Part shown: one piece after another, positions 29,530-37,158 of the stretch
Numbering within the stretch: position 1 is the stretch's first letter
Layout: each line of letters begins with the position of its first letter
NCBI RefSeq assembly: GCF_016464305.1
Contig: NZ_JAEIOJ010000014.1
Coordinates: forward strand, 1-64,000
Source: Umezawaea beigongshangensis
GTDB taxonomy: Bacteria > Actinomycetota > Actinomycetes > Mycobacteriales > Pseudonocardiaceae
Reading direction: 5' to 3'
Length of the DNA: 64,000 nucleotides
Position numbers and translations under genes: made by a program
The notes under the pieces: model-generated
What the model was told of the DNA's origin: nothing
The model's input: only the letters and a program-made list of their open reading frames with translations
The model's database searches: none

Positions 29530-29667
29530 ACGTCAGGAGTGCCGGACGTGATCGTGAGCGCCTGGGCCGGCCACGCGGACCTGAGCTTCACCAAGCGGGT
29601 CTACGTCCACCCCAACGCCGAGCACCTCAGAGAGGCCGCTGATCAGCTCGACGTGCTGCTCGGTTAG
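29530..29667 (+). pseudogene. C-terminal fragment of the element B integrase
   Basis: The last 45 codons of a tyrosine recombinase: PDVIVSAWAGHADLSFTKRV followed by YVHPNAEHLR and a normal TAG stop. The GH(A) and the nucleophile Tyr in RVYVHP are typical of AICE and phage integrases, but the sequence is not close to the integrase at 46929. The rest was removed by IS copy D. It lies 115 bp before the att core at 29783, the expected position for the int gene of element B, and shows that the CRISPR island was once an integrating element. Confidence 0.8.
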
Positions 29668-29721
29668 GAAGCAATACGAGCGTTCGTGAGAAAATGTGAG
29701 ACGACATGCCCGGAAATGCAA

Positions 29722-29759
29722 TCAGGGCCTTGTCTCACCGTAGTGATCCAAGGCCCTGA
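29722..29759. terminator. Terminator-like hairpin after the int fragment
   Basis: A perfect 11-bp stem, TCAGGGCCTTG ... CAAGGCCCTGA, with a 16-nt loop between the integrase fragment and the att core. It occupies the same place as the hairpin between int and tRNA at 48170-48215. Confidence 0.7.
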
Positions 29760-29782
29760 CCTGGGCTTTCGCCGTACTTCGA

Positions 29783-29827
29783 CCGTCGGGACGACAGGAT
29801 TCGAACCTGCGACCCCTTGACCCCCAG
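29783..29827. other. att core between elements B and C
   Basis: A 45-bp exact copy of the tRNA-Pro 3' end (48220-48264). It forms the left end of element C and the right end of element B. The remaining tRNA sequence is not continued, so this is not a tRNA gene. Confidence 0.9.
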
Positions 29828-29921
29828 GACGTCTGGGTAGCCGTTTACCTGGGGAAATACAGTTTCTGACACCCACTGATCCGAACCGCGGTCGCTGGCT
29901 TTGCTGCTGTCGCTGAGCTTC

Positions 29922-29942
29922 TGGTCCACACGTGGTCCACAC
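29922..29942. promoter_or_regulatory. Left arm-type boxes of element C
   Basis: Two direct repeats, TGGTCCACACG TGGTCCACAC, start 95 bp inside the left att core. The right end has the matching pair 94 bp inside its core. This symmetry suggests integrase or Xis arm sites. Confidence 0.55.
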
Positions 29943-30188
29943 GTGCCTACGTCACTTGATCGTCGAACATGTGACCGTACACCATTTACTCCGAGTCATC
30001 AGCGCGCCTTCAGAAAAACTACGGAAGATTCTTTAGAACTTATTCACAATACCGTCCGCGTATTTACACCCCAACTAAAGCGCCAGGAGAAAGATCTACA
30101 CGATTCATGACCGCACCAACATTACTAAGGATTTCAGTTACTATACCTACTTTTACAGGTTCATCGGCTTGCAATTTCTAAGTTTTAA
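29943..30188. other. Non-coding left end of element C
   Basis: AT-richer sequence of about 245 bp between the arm boxes and the DUF6119 gene. No convincing gene is visible. Confidence 0.4.
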
Positions 30189-31763
30189 CTAGACTATCTC
30201 GATTCGCGCCAAAGCAACCTTGAATCCGCATGATCGAATAATCTTTGCATGGCGAAAAAGGTTCACTTTACTGAAAAAGAACAAAGAATCTGCGAGCCGC
30301 CCAGGCTTTTTGGTGGCAATGGCGTAAACGAATGTCCAGTCAGCATGAGTACCAAAGCTAGCGTTCGCCAGGACTCCACCAAGATGCTCAACAACTTTGT
30401 TTCTGTAATCAGCCTCGTTCATAAGTGCAGCCGATACGCTCGCTTGAGAGAAAAGATGAGATAGCGTGCTCGATTGAGAAGCGCGTTTCACGCAGAGCAG
30501 TTTTTTATCAGCAGTCAAAGCATCACAAATCTCCACTTTTTCGTATCTGCCGAAGTGAAAGTTCTTCTTATCTAGATGCACGTATCCGCGTTTATTGCAA
30601 ATGAAGGTATTGTACTCACCTTCGGCAGAATCCGCATTAAGCACTTTTGTGTCCCATGGTTCAAGCGCAAGATCATCGGATATATCTTCTATGTCGCCGA
30701 CAAAATTTCTTACCTCGTCCAGGAACGAGGCAGCTATACGAAACCACACCCCCGAGGTCAGCGCGAATCTACCTTCTCCCGGAAATTCAATTTCAGCCTG
30801 TATATAGTTGTACAATTTATATTCGCGATCAGCTGGATTCCCATCATCTTTCAAGGGAATGACCATCACGCGGTGCATCCAAACTGCACTTTTTGGAAGG
30901 TTAAACTCTTTTATTGCTGCATACACATCCTCGGCATTCAAATCATCTAGCACTACTTTTCGTCGATAGCGAATCTGATAGTGATCTGCATCGAGATGTT
31001 CAAACGGGTCAGGGGCAGCGAAGCCCAACTCGTCACTTTCAGCTCTAAGCATTTTTTCAACCGCCGCGTCGAGCCGTTCAACGAGCGGATCACGCTTGTC
31101 GATACGAGTGAAATTGTCAAGAAACCCAAATGCACTCTTGTAGGTTTCATCCTGATAAACTTTTGAAATTTCCTTCAGCTTTTCGGGGAGTTTTCGAAGT
31201 GAGAAATCTTTGATCGTAAGCCTCAGCGAATCCGCGCCGGCAGCAGTGGATGCAAAATCAGCATCGACAACTTTACCACCCAGATTTTTTACCCACTCTT
31301 CAGAAGTTTCAATTCCGAGTTCATGCAACTCGCTAGCTGATGGCAGAATTATCTTCTGACTCCGAGAGGAGCTGCTAAACCCTTTGGTATCCGCGCTAAC
31401 GACTTTATCAGACGCGATCACGTTAGCGGTTACGCGCAGCCCAAACCCCGGCTCAAGATTTTCGACAGCAATGGCATGAAAGCCACTGCTAAACGTCAGA
31501 GCAAATATTCGCCCATCCACTCTGGCAAGTAGCACACCTGCACTTGACTGAATACGCAGTTCATCTAGCGCAACTTCGCTAATAACCAAAGACCGTACTG
31601 CAGTAGCCCAAGTCGGCTCTTTGGGCGACCTGGGAAGAACAAATAGTTTCCATTCAAAATCATCCACCGGAAGCAGCTGAACTTCTTGAAAAGAATCGCC
31701 GTCACGAAGAGCTGCAGAAGAAAACTCGACACCTTCACGAAGAAGATAGAGCGTAATTCGCAT
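30189..31763 (-). CDS. DUF6119 / TIGR04141 sporadically distributed protein
   Basis: A 524-residue protein starting MRITLYLLREGVEFSSAALR, the usual opening of the TIGR04141 (DUF6119) family, with GRIFALTFSSGFHA near residue 130, FAASTAAGADSLR-like central strands and YNTFICNKRGYVHLDKKNFH toward the C-terminus. The start is ATG 31763 with GGAG five bases upstream; the open frame extends 49 codons further without similarity. Members occur patchily on mobile elements and islands; a defence or toxin-like role is suspected, not shown. It is clearly lower in GC than the AICE core, stands alone on the minus strand, and occupies the same left-end slot as the NACHT gene of element A. Confidence 0.7.
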   Translation of the reverse strand: MRITLYLLREGVEFSSAALRDGDSFQEVQLLPVDDFEWKLFVLPRSPKEPTWATAVRSLVISEVALDELRIQSSAGVLLARVDGRIFALTFSSGFHAIAVENLEPGFGLRVTANVIASDKVVSADTKGFSSSSRSQKIILPSASELHELGIETSEEWVKNLGGKVVDADFASTAAGADSLRLTIKDFSLRKLPEKLKEISKVYQDETYKSAFGFLDNFTRIDKRDPLVERLDAAVEKMLRAESDELGFAAPDPFEHLDADHYQIRYRRKVVLDDLNAEDVYAAIKEFNLPKSAVWMHRVMVIPLKDDGNPADREYKLYNYIQAEIEFPGEGRFALTSGVWFRIAASFLDEVRNFVGDIEDISDDLALEPWDTKVLNADSAEGEYNTFICNKRGYVHLDKKNFHFGRYEKVEICDALTADKKLLCVKRASQSSTLSHLFSQASVSAALMNEADYRNKVVEHLGGVLANASFGTHADWTFVYAIATKKPGRLADSLFFFSKVNLFRHAKIIRSCGFKVALARIEIV

Positions 31764-32133
31764 TGGATCTCCTAGCAGCTGAGACTCCAACCCACCAGGG
31801 TCAGCACTTGCTTGAAGATCGGCCACAACCGAACAGGTGTTACAGTCAGCAACCCCGATGTCACCCGATCGAGTGGTTCCTTCCACAAAAACCGGAAGAT
31901 GAGGACACAAGTTGACATATGAGAGTAACGCTTTGAGCAGTTCGAACGACTAGTTGTGCCACCATCAGCTCCACCATCTGGCGCAGACAATTCAGCATTG
32001 ATGGGGCGCACATTTTTACAGTAACTACCATCTTTACCGAAAGTGTTTACACAACCCTGAAATTTAAGCCATATAAATCAATGACAACCAGAGCATAAAG
32101 ATCGAAGCGGGAGAAGTTTGCTAAAATTGTCCA
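31764..32133. other. Divergent intergenic region
   Basis: About 370 AT-rich bases between the start of the DUF6119 gene and the F420-dependent oxidoreductase, which diverge. It should hold both promoters. I see no convincing gene and no clear operator. Confidence 0.4.
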
Positions 32134-32556
32134 ATGAAAATGACCACAGCCCAGGCAAAACGATCTTTTTCCGGCAGCAGAGTAGCCAGGTTAGCAACAA
32201 CAGGCAATAACAGGCAACCGCACATCGTCCCGGTTACTTTTGCATACAAGGATGATGTAGTAGCGATCGCCGTCGATCACAAACCTAAAAGTACTAAAAA
32301 TCTTAAGAGAATTCGAAACATAATAGAAAACCAGAAGATCTCTATATTGACCGATGCTTACAATGACCTGGATTGGTCACAACTATGGTGGGTGCGTGCC
32401 GACGGAATCGCCCAGGTGCTTCAGGAGGGCGCAGATCATGACGAACTTGCATCGTGGTTGGTCGATAAGTACGTCCAGTATCAAGACATACCGCTCGTAG
32501 GAGCGGTAATCCAAATCAAGATCCATACGTGGACCGGCTGGTCGTACTCGGGCTGA
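32134..32556 (+). CDS. PPOX-class F420-dependent oxidoreductase
   Basis: A 140-residue split-barrel flavin/F420-binding protein of the TIGR03668 type: FSGSRVARLATTGNNRQPHI VPVTFAY near the N-terminus (residues 12-37), AIAVDHKPKSTKNLKRIRNI in the middle, QLWWVRADGIAQV and the terminal HTWTGW. It probably reduces an unknown small molecule with F420H2. The gene is AT-richer than the AICE core, like the DUF6119 gene, so both may have arrived together. It lies 68 bp before the GntR gene. Confidence 0.85.
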   Translation: MKMTTAQAKRSFSGSRVARLATTGNNRQPHIVPVTFAYKDDVVAIAVDHKPKSTKNLKRIRNIIENQKISILTDAYNDLDWSQLWWVRADGIAQVLQEGADHDELASWLVDKYVQYQDIPLVGAVIQIKIHTWTGWSYSG

Positions 32557-32590
32557 GCCCACTTCACGTCAAGCCTGAACTCCCCGTAAC

Positions 32591-32609
32591 CTTGGTTGTA
32601 TACCCAAGG
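32591..32609. promoter_or_regulatory. Operator-like palindrome before the GntR gene
   Basis: CTTGGTTGTATACCCAAGG is a near-palindrome directly before the GntR start codon. Its core (TATACCCAAG) recurs twice at 33421-33468 before the Xis operon, so the regulator probably controls itself and the transfer genes. Confidence 0.6.
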
Positions 32610-32623
32610 AGACAGGAAGATCG

Positions 32624-33391
32624 ATGACATCCTCGTTGCCGCCGTTCAGACGGATCGCACAGCAGCTTCGTGAGGACATCCTTGGGGGGCAACTCAAGCC
32701 TGAGCAGCAGCTTCCCTCGGAGAACCAGCTCGCCGAGAAGCACGCAACTACACGAGCGACTGTACGTAAGGCGATCGCCTTGCTTCGCGCCGAAGGGTTG
32801 GTCGTGTCCGAACAGGGGCGTGGCGCGTTCGTACGGCCACGCCCTCATGTGAAGATGTTGTTGACCGGAGCCAACTACCGCACCAACCGCTCCAGCGGCA
32901 CCAGCAACTTTAACGCTGAGGCCGCGTCCCAAGGACGTACAGCGACTCAGCGGCTGCTCAGCGTCGAAGAGGTCTCTGCGCCGCCAGAGGTTGCGCAGCA
33001 CCTGGCACTCCCTGAAGGAGCACCAGTCATCGCACGCAAGCGCCTGTTCGTGGTCGATGACGCTCCGATGCAGTTCTGCCACGGTTACTACCCTGCCGAG
33101 CTGTTCCGGGGCACGCCGGTCGCTGAGCTGCGCCGCATCCGCGGCGGAGTGCACAGCGTCATCGAGGACCCGAATGGGCCGATTCGGACCAGGGTGACGC
33201 AGTTCATCGAAGACCTAGACATCCGTCTCCCTCTGCCCAGTGAGGCCAAGGCACTGCGGATTCCGGACGGCGTACCGGTTGCGAGAGTACTTCGCACTGC
33301 GTATGACTCCCACGGGCGAGCACTGGAGCTTCTCGACTCGATCGTGCCCACAGACCGGTACTCGTTCAGGTACGTGATCGACGTTCCCTAA
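32624..33391 (+). CDS. GntR/HutC-family regulator (KorSA-like)
   Basis: A 255-residue protein. The N-terminal winged helix (IAQQLREDILGGQLKPEQQL, then PSENQLAEKHATTRATVRKA) is of the GntR class, and the C-terminal half is a UTRA domain (IARKRLFVVDDAPMQF, CHGYYPAEL, VARVLRTAYD). In pSAM2-type AICEs, KorSA is a GntR repressor that keeps replication and transfer off; this gene's place at the head of the element C operon and the repeated TATACCCAAG boxes fit that role. A spacer of about 155 bp separates it from xis. Confidence 0.85.
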   Translation: MTSSLPPFRRIAQQLREDILGGQLKPEQQLPSENQLAEKHATTRATVRKAIALLRAEGLVVSEQGRGAFVRPRPHVKMLLTGANYRTNRSSGTSNFNAEAASQGRTATQRLLSVEEVSAPPEVAQHLALPEGAPVIARKRLFVVDDAPMQFCHGYYPAELFRGTPVAELRRIRGGVHSVIEDPNGPIRTRVTQFIEDLDIRLPLPSEAKALRIPDGVPVARVLRTAYDSHGRALELLDSIVPTDRYSFRYVIDVP

Positions 33392-33420
33392 TGCAACGAC
33401 TCTCGTTGCCCTGATCGCAC

Positions 33421-33468
33421 CACTTGCATACCCAAGCTGAGACCCCTACTGTCACTTGCATACCCAAG
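33421..33468. promoter_or_regulatory. Tandem operator boxes before xis
   Basis: Two identical copies of CACTTGCATACCCAAG, at 33421-33436 and 33453-33468, are spaced 32 bp apart, three turns of the helix. They share TATACCCAAG-like cores with the box at 32591. They lie about 80 bp before the xis start and probably repress the large transfer operon. Confidence 0.65.
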
Positions 33469-33546
33469 TTTGGCGGGTTCACATGCAAGAGCCCCGGCGG
33501 TGCTGGCACACCACCGGGGCGACACATCGGACGCTTGGAGCAAACG

Positions 33547-33774
33547 ATGCAGGTCAACGGTACCCGGATGCACCGGGTGAAGGCCGTGGCGGAGATGCTG
33601 GACGTCTCTGTCGCGACGATCTACCGGGCCATTGAGTCCGGCGCCCTGCGGGCGCTGAAGATCGGTACCGGCAAGGGTGCGTTGCGCGTCCCGGAGGACG
33701 CGATCGGTGAGTACATCAAGGCGTGCCAGGAGGCTGCGCTGGTGCCTGCCCCTGCCGTGCCGGCGGTGGCCTGA
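33547..33774 (+). CDS. xis: Excisionase-like helix-turn-helix protein (Xis)
   Basis: A 75-residue MerR/AlpA-type HTH: HRVKAVAEMLDVSVATIYRA, then IESGALRALKIGTGKGALRV. Such proteins act as directionality factors for AICE integrases. The start is ATG 33547 with GGAG six bases upstream. Its stop overlaps the WhiB-like start (TGATG). It is the first gene of a chain of eight or more coupled genes; in many AICEs xis lies beside int, here they are 13 kb apart. Confidence 0.75.
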   Translation: MQVNGTRMHRVKAVAEMLDVSVATIYRAIESGALRALKIGTGKGALRVPEDAIGEYIKACQEAALVPAPAVPAVA

Positions 33775-34067
33775 TGAGCACCCCTCCGTGCACGGACACC
33801 AAGCTGGAACTGTGGTTCGGTCCGCGACCTGATGCGACAGGTCGTACGCCGGAGTCCCGCGCAGAGCACAAGTTCCGGGAGAGCCGTGCCAAGAGCATCT
33901 GCCGGTCCTGCCCACTGCTGGTGGGCTGCCTGGAGAACGAACTGGTGCGGCCAATCGGTCACCAGTTCGGCATCGTGGCCGCCACCACCGCGGCTGAGCG
34001 CCGGGACATGATCCGCGCCCGCCGTGCCGCTGCCCTGGCCGTCGCGCCGGTTGCGGCGGTGGCGTGA
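33774..34067 (+). CDS. WhiB-like iron-sulfur protein
   Basis: A 97-residue protein with the four cysteines of the Wbl family (one near residue 6, then CRSC and C in SICRSCPLLVGCLENE), and a GIVAATTAAERRDMI segment in the position of the G-(I/V)-W-G-G turn, but lacking W and the second G. It probably holds a 4Fe-4S cluster and acts as a transcription factor. Overlaps genes on both sides by one base (TGATGA). Confidence 0.75.
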   Translation: MSTPPCTDTKLELWFGPRPDATGRTPESRAEHKFRESRAKSICRSCPLLVGCLENELVRPIGHQFGIVAATTAAERRDMIRARRAAALAVAPVAAVA

Positions 34068-34468
34068 TGAGTGCCCTGGTGGAGCGGTTAGAGATCGCTG
34101 CCCGTGTGCTCGGTGAGCACCCCGGTGCGCCGGAGGTGGCGTTCGTGCGTGTGGATCACAGCGCCTCGTTCGGTCCGCCGGTGTCGATGCAGTTGCGCAC
34201 GTTGGGCTGCCCGGTGCGGGCGGTGGCGACGTGGGCGCTGGCACTGGGTACCTCGGTGCAGATCAGTGAACTGTCGTCGGGCTGGAAGCTGACGGCCACG
34301 GCACGTGTCGACGGGGACGACGTCGAGGTGTGGGACTGCTGCGGGCTGGCGGAGATCGTGCGGTTGATTCCCGCGCTGGAGCTGTCGCTGCCGGGTTGGA
34401 CGTTGCCGGTGCTGATCTCGCCGCAGGCGCTGCTGGACGCGCTGGATGCTGCGGAGGCTGTGGCGTGA
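34067..34468 (+). CDS. Hypothetical protein of the AICE core
   Basis: A 133-residue protein with no recognised family. The middle (VRAVATWALALGTSVQISEL followed by SSGWKLTATARVDGDDVEVW) suggests an alpha/beta fold. It is coupled by overlaps to the WhiB-like gene before and the zinc-binding gene after, so it belongs to the replication/transfer operon. Confidence 0.6.
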   Translation: MSALVERLEIAARVLGEHPGAPEVAFVRVDHSASFGPPVSMQLRTLGCPVRAVATWALALGTSVQISELSSGWKLTATARVDGDDVEVWDCCGLAEIVRLIPALELSLPGWTLPVLISPQALLDALDAAEAVA

Positions 34469-34914
34469 GCGGCCTGTCGCGTCCGATCTGCGAGGTGGTG
34501 CTGCCGTGGAACGGGCAGGGCGCGTTCTGCCGGGGTCGCGAGGACGGGCTGCTGGTGTTCGCCTGGCGCGGGCGCCCCGGCGCGGTCCCGCCGGGGCTGG
34601 CAACGAGGCGGCAGTTGCGGGCGGCCGGGTTGCGGCCCAACGGGCAGGGCGCGCAGGCGCTGTTGTGGTTCCGGCACCGCTGGCCGTTTCGGCGGGAGGA
34701 GCTGGCGGAGCTGTTCCTGGTGGCGCTGGCCGCGCCGGTGCGGCCGATGACCGCCGGGCGGGTGCTGTCGCTGGACGCCGCGATGCGTGCCCGCCGCACC
34801 TGCCGCACCTGCCACCAGGTGGCCGATCACGTCGTGCGCGGTCCGCGCCGTCAGTGCTCCGCCTGCTTCTCCACCGACACCAACGACTTCGAGCCCGTGA
34901 GGAGGGCTGCCTGA
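34465..34914 (+). CDS. RRQRL-motif zinc-binding protein
   Basis: A 149-residue protein with TRRQLRAAGLRPNGQGAQAL (the RRQRL-type motif) and a C-terminal zinc ribbon C-RTC-HQV ... QCSAC. This small protein is typical of AICEs and linear plasmids of actinomycetes; its job is unknown. GTG start inside the preceding stop (GTGA). Confidence 0.7.
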   Translation: MSGLSRPICEVVLPWNGQGAFCRGREDGLLVFAWRGRPGAVPPGLATRRQLRAAGLRPNGQGAQALLWFRHRWPFRREELAELFLVALAAPVRPMTAGRVLSLDAAMRARRTCRTCHQVADHVVRGPRRQCSACFSTDTNDFEPVRRAA

Positions 34915-35465
34915 TGCTGAAGATGACTCTGTGCGTGGTCGTCGAGTGCGACCGCTGCCAGGCCGCACCCGACGACAGCTACGTGGAGGACCCGCACTTC
35001 ACCTGTGAGAGCGACGCGCTGGAGCACCTGGCCACGATGGACTGGAAGGTGGCGCCGGACGGGACGCTGCTGTGCGGGGGCTGCGTGGCGCGGCAGGTGT
35101 GCCTCGTGCACGGGCACGACCCCGGTGTGTGGCGGCGCTGCGGGTGTCACGGGCTGCTGGTGGAGCACACCGCCGACGAGACCGGGGCGTGCCCGGCGCA
35201 GGCCCGGCACTGCCGCCGCTGCGGCGAGGCCGAGCACAGCACCGTCACGCCGCGCTGCCAGCGCGGGGAGCACACCCTGACCGGCTGGAAGCGGTGCCTG
35301 TGCCATCCGGGGATCTCCGGTCACCAGGTCGTGCGCGCCGACGGGGAGTGCGTCTACGAGTACGCCTGGTGCGAGCACTGCGAGCACCGCGCGATCAACG
35401 TCCGCGTGCCCGCCGCTTCGGACGGCAGCGGCAGCGGTGCCGGCGCGGGTTCGGCGGTGGCGTGA
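34914..35465 (+). CDS. Cysteine-rich zinc-ribbon protein
   Basis: A 183-residue protein with many CxxC and CxC pairs (ECDRCQ, CGGCVARQVC, RRCGCHG, HCRRCGEAEH, RCLCHPG, WCEHCEH), indicating several zinc-binding knuckles. The C-terminus is a short Gly/Ser/Ala tail. No family recognised. Coupled to both neighbours. Confidence 0.6.
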   Translation: MLKMTLCVVVECDRCQAAPDDSYVEDPHFTCESDALEHLATMDWKVAPDGTLLCGGCVARQVCLVHGHDPGVWRRCGCHGLLVEHTADETGACPAQARHCRRCGEAEHSTVTPRCQRGEHTLTGWKRCLCHPGISGHQVVRADGECVYEYAWCEHCEHRAINVRVPAASDGSGSGAGAGSAVA

Positions 35466-35743
35466 TGGGGCAGCTGATCCGGGTGGCGCTGCTGCCCTTC
35501 GTGCTGGCGTGGGCGCTGCTGCGGCTGCTGGCCGCTCCCGCGGTGATCCTGCTGGCGGCGTGGTTCCTCACCCCGGACGGCACGTGGTGGTTCCCCGGCA
35601 TCACCGCCGCGGTGGGGCTGTACCTGTTCGGTGTGCTCTCGGCGTGGCGGACCGGGGTGCGCGGCACCCTGCGCTCCCTCGGGCGCGGCCCGGTGGAGAT
35701 CACCTCCACCGGCCGCACCAGGCGTGGGCGGGGGAGGCGGTGA
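35465..35743 (+). CDS. Small membrane protein, Spd-like
   Basis: A 92-residue protein with two hydrophobic helices (residues 5-34 and 43-62) and a basic C-terminal tail ending RTRRGRGRR. Position and shape fit the small spread (Spd) proteins that help plasmid or AICE DNA move through mycelium. Overlaps both neighbours by one base. Confidence 0.55.
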   Translation: MGQLIRVALLPFVLAWALLRLLAAPAVILLAAWFLTPDGTWWFPGITAAVGLYLFGVLSAWRTGVRGTLRSLGRGPVEITSTGRTRRGRGRR

Positions 35744-36615
35744 TGGCCGGCGCGTCGAAGGTGTCGGGGCGGAAGGTGGCGCTGTTCGCGGTGATGGGCG
35801 GTGCGCTGGCGCTGACGGTCAACGGTGAGGTCGCCGCGGTCGCGCCGATGCTGGGCACCGGATTCGGGGCGGTGCTGGCGGCGGTGTTCGCGCTGTCGAC
35901 GCTGCTGGCGCTGAACTACGTCATCGACGGCACCGGCCCGGTGCGGTTCTGGGCCTGGCTGGTGCTGCTGCTGGCCGGTGGCATGGAACTGGGCCTGAAC
36001 ACCTGGCACGCCCTGACCACCGTGCTGGTCGACGCCCACGGCGTGCCGCTGCTCGACGAGGCGGGGCGTCCGCAGCCCGCGCTGCCGACCCTGGCGGCCG
36101 TGGCGGTGGGTGCGGGGCCGGTGCTGCTGGCCGGGCTGCTCTCCCACCTCGTCGCGCTCACCGTCTCCGCCGAGACCCCGGCACCGCCCGCGCCTCCCGT
36201 ACCGGCCGCGCCTCCCACCGCCGCACCGGTACCCACCCCGGTCGTCCCGGTGGTGCGTACCGAACGGGTCGAGACCGCTAAGCCGGTACGGGCGACGGCC
36301 ACGCGCACCGGTACTCCTGCCGGTACGCCGACCCGCGCCCGCAAGGCCGTGACGTCCGGTACGCGTACCGCGCCGAAGCCGGTACGGGCCGATGAGGAAC
36401 TGCTGGCGATCCTGTCCTACCCCGAACTGGTCGCCCGCGACGCGGACGGCACCGTGCCGGTACGCCGCGCCGCCCGTGAGCTGGGTTGCGGTGTCGACCG
36501 TGCTCGCAAGCTGCTGGCGCAGACCGGCCTGCTCGCCACCGACCCCGCCGACACCGACGTTGACGCGGGTGAGGTCGAGGTCGTGCAGCCGTTGCGTGTG
36601 GTCGAGGTGGCCTGA
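35743..36615 (+). CDS. DUF2637-type membrane protein (SpdB-like)
   Basis: A 290-residue protein. Four hydrophobic helices in the first 140 residues (ALFAVMGGALALTVNG, FGAVLAAVFALSTLLALNYV, FWAWLVLLLAGGMELGLNTW, LAAVAVGAGPVLLAGLLSHL) match the DUF2637 layout. A proline/threonine-rich linker follows, then a C-terminal helical part (EELLAILSYPELV..RAARELGCGVDRARKLLAQTG) that looks like a DNA-binding helix-turn-helix. Known in AICE and plasmid spread loci; the fusion to an HTH suggests it tethers element DNA to the membrane (inference). Confidence 0.65.
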   Translation: MAGASKVSGRKVALFAVMGGALALTVNGEVAAVAPMLGTGFGAVLAAVFALSTLLALNYVIDGTGPVRFWAWLVLLLAGGMELGLNTWHALTTVLVDAHGVPLLDEAGRPQPALPTLAAVAVGAGPVLLAGLLSHLVALTVSAETPAPPAPPVPAAPPTAAPVPTPVVPVVRTERVETAKPVRATATRTGTPAGTPTRARKAVTSGTRTAPKPVRADEELLAILSYPELVARDADGTVPVRRAARELGCGVDRARKLLAQTGLLATDPADTDVDAGEVEVVQPLRVVEVA

Positions 36616-36728
36616 CCGTCCAGGGTGCGACACCCGCCCCCGCTGCTGCTGGTGGGTGTCGTCGCCCGGTCGGTCAGGAACCCCGGCCCTGCTCGAAGCA
36701 CGCCCTCATCTCCTGGAAGGAACCCCCG

Positions 36729-37085
36729 ATGGCTGAGCTGACCTTCGGTGAGCCGGAGTTCTTCTCCACCTCGCAGATCCGTGACTACTGCGGCAACGCC
36801 CGCAACGTGCTGCGCCCGATGTTCGCCGAGCTGCACGTCAGCGCGGAGGAGCTGGAAGCGGCGCTGAAGTACGTCAAGTCCGCCAACCCCCACATGGGCG
36901 GCCTGGACTCCCGTGTGCGGGCCAAGTTGGTGGCCCGGCACCTGCACACCGCCGCCGACGCGATCGTCGTGGCGCAGACCTCGGTGGTGAAGACCTACCT
37001 CGCCTTCCGCAAGCACTACGTGGACGAGCTGGTTGCTGCGGGCAACCGCAACCACCAGCGCCGCCAGTTCCAGTTCGACGACTGA
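36729..37085 (+). CDS. Hypothetical AICE protein preceding Tra
   Basis: A 118-residue, mostly helical protein (FFSTSQIRDYCGNARNVLRP near the N-terminus, KLVARHLHTAADAIVVAQTS in the middle). The ATG follows GAAGGAA. It starts a new cluster 113 bp after the DUF2637 gene and lies 73 bp before tra, so it is probably a transfer accessory protein. Confidence 0.6.
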   Translation: MAELTFGEPEFFSTSQIRDYCGNARNVLRPMFAELHVSAEELEAALKYVKSANPHMGGLDSRVRAKLVARHLHTAADAIVVAQTSVVKTYLAFRKHYVDELVAAGNRNHQRRQFQFDD

Positions 37086-37158
37086 CCCGCCCCCGTACCG
37101 ATCGGCCCCGTACCGGGTGACCGCGAGACGTACCGACGAGCAGGAAGGAACCACGCAG

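Noticed and set aside
29783-29870. Possible second tRNA-Pro gene
   Set aside because: Only the 3' 45 bp are present; D arm and 5' acceptor strand are missing, so it is an att core.
35072-36633. Large frames within the transfer region on both strands (e.g. 412 codons on the minus strand)
   Set aside because: No motifs, compositionally typical of shadows; the plus-strand chain with overlapping start/stop codons is the real operon.
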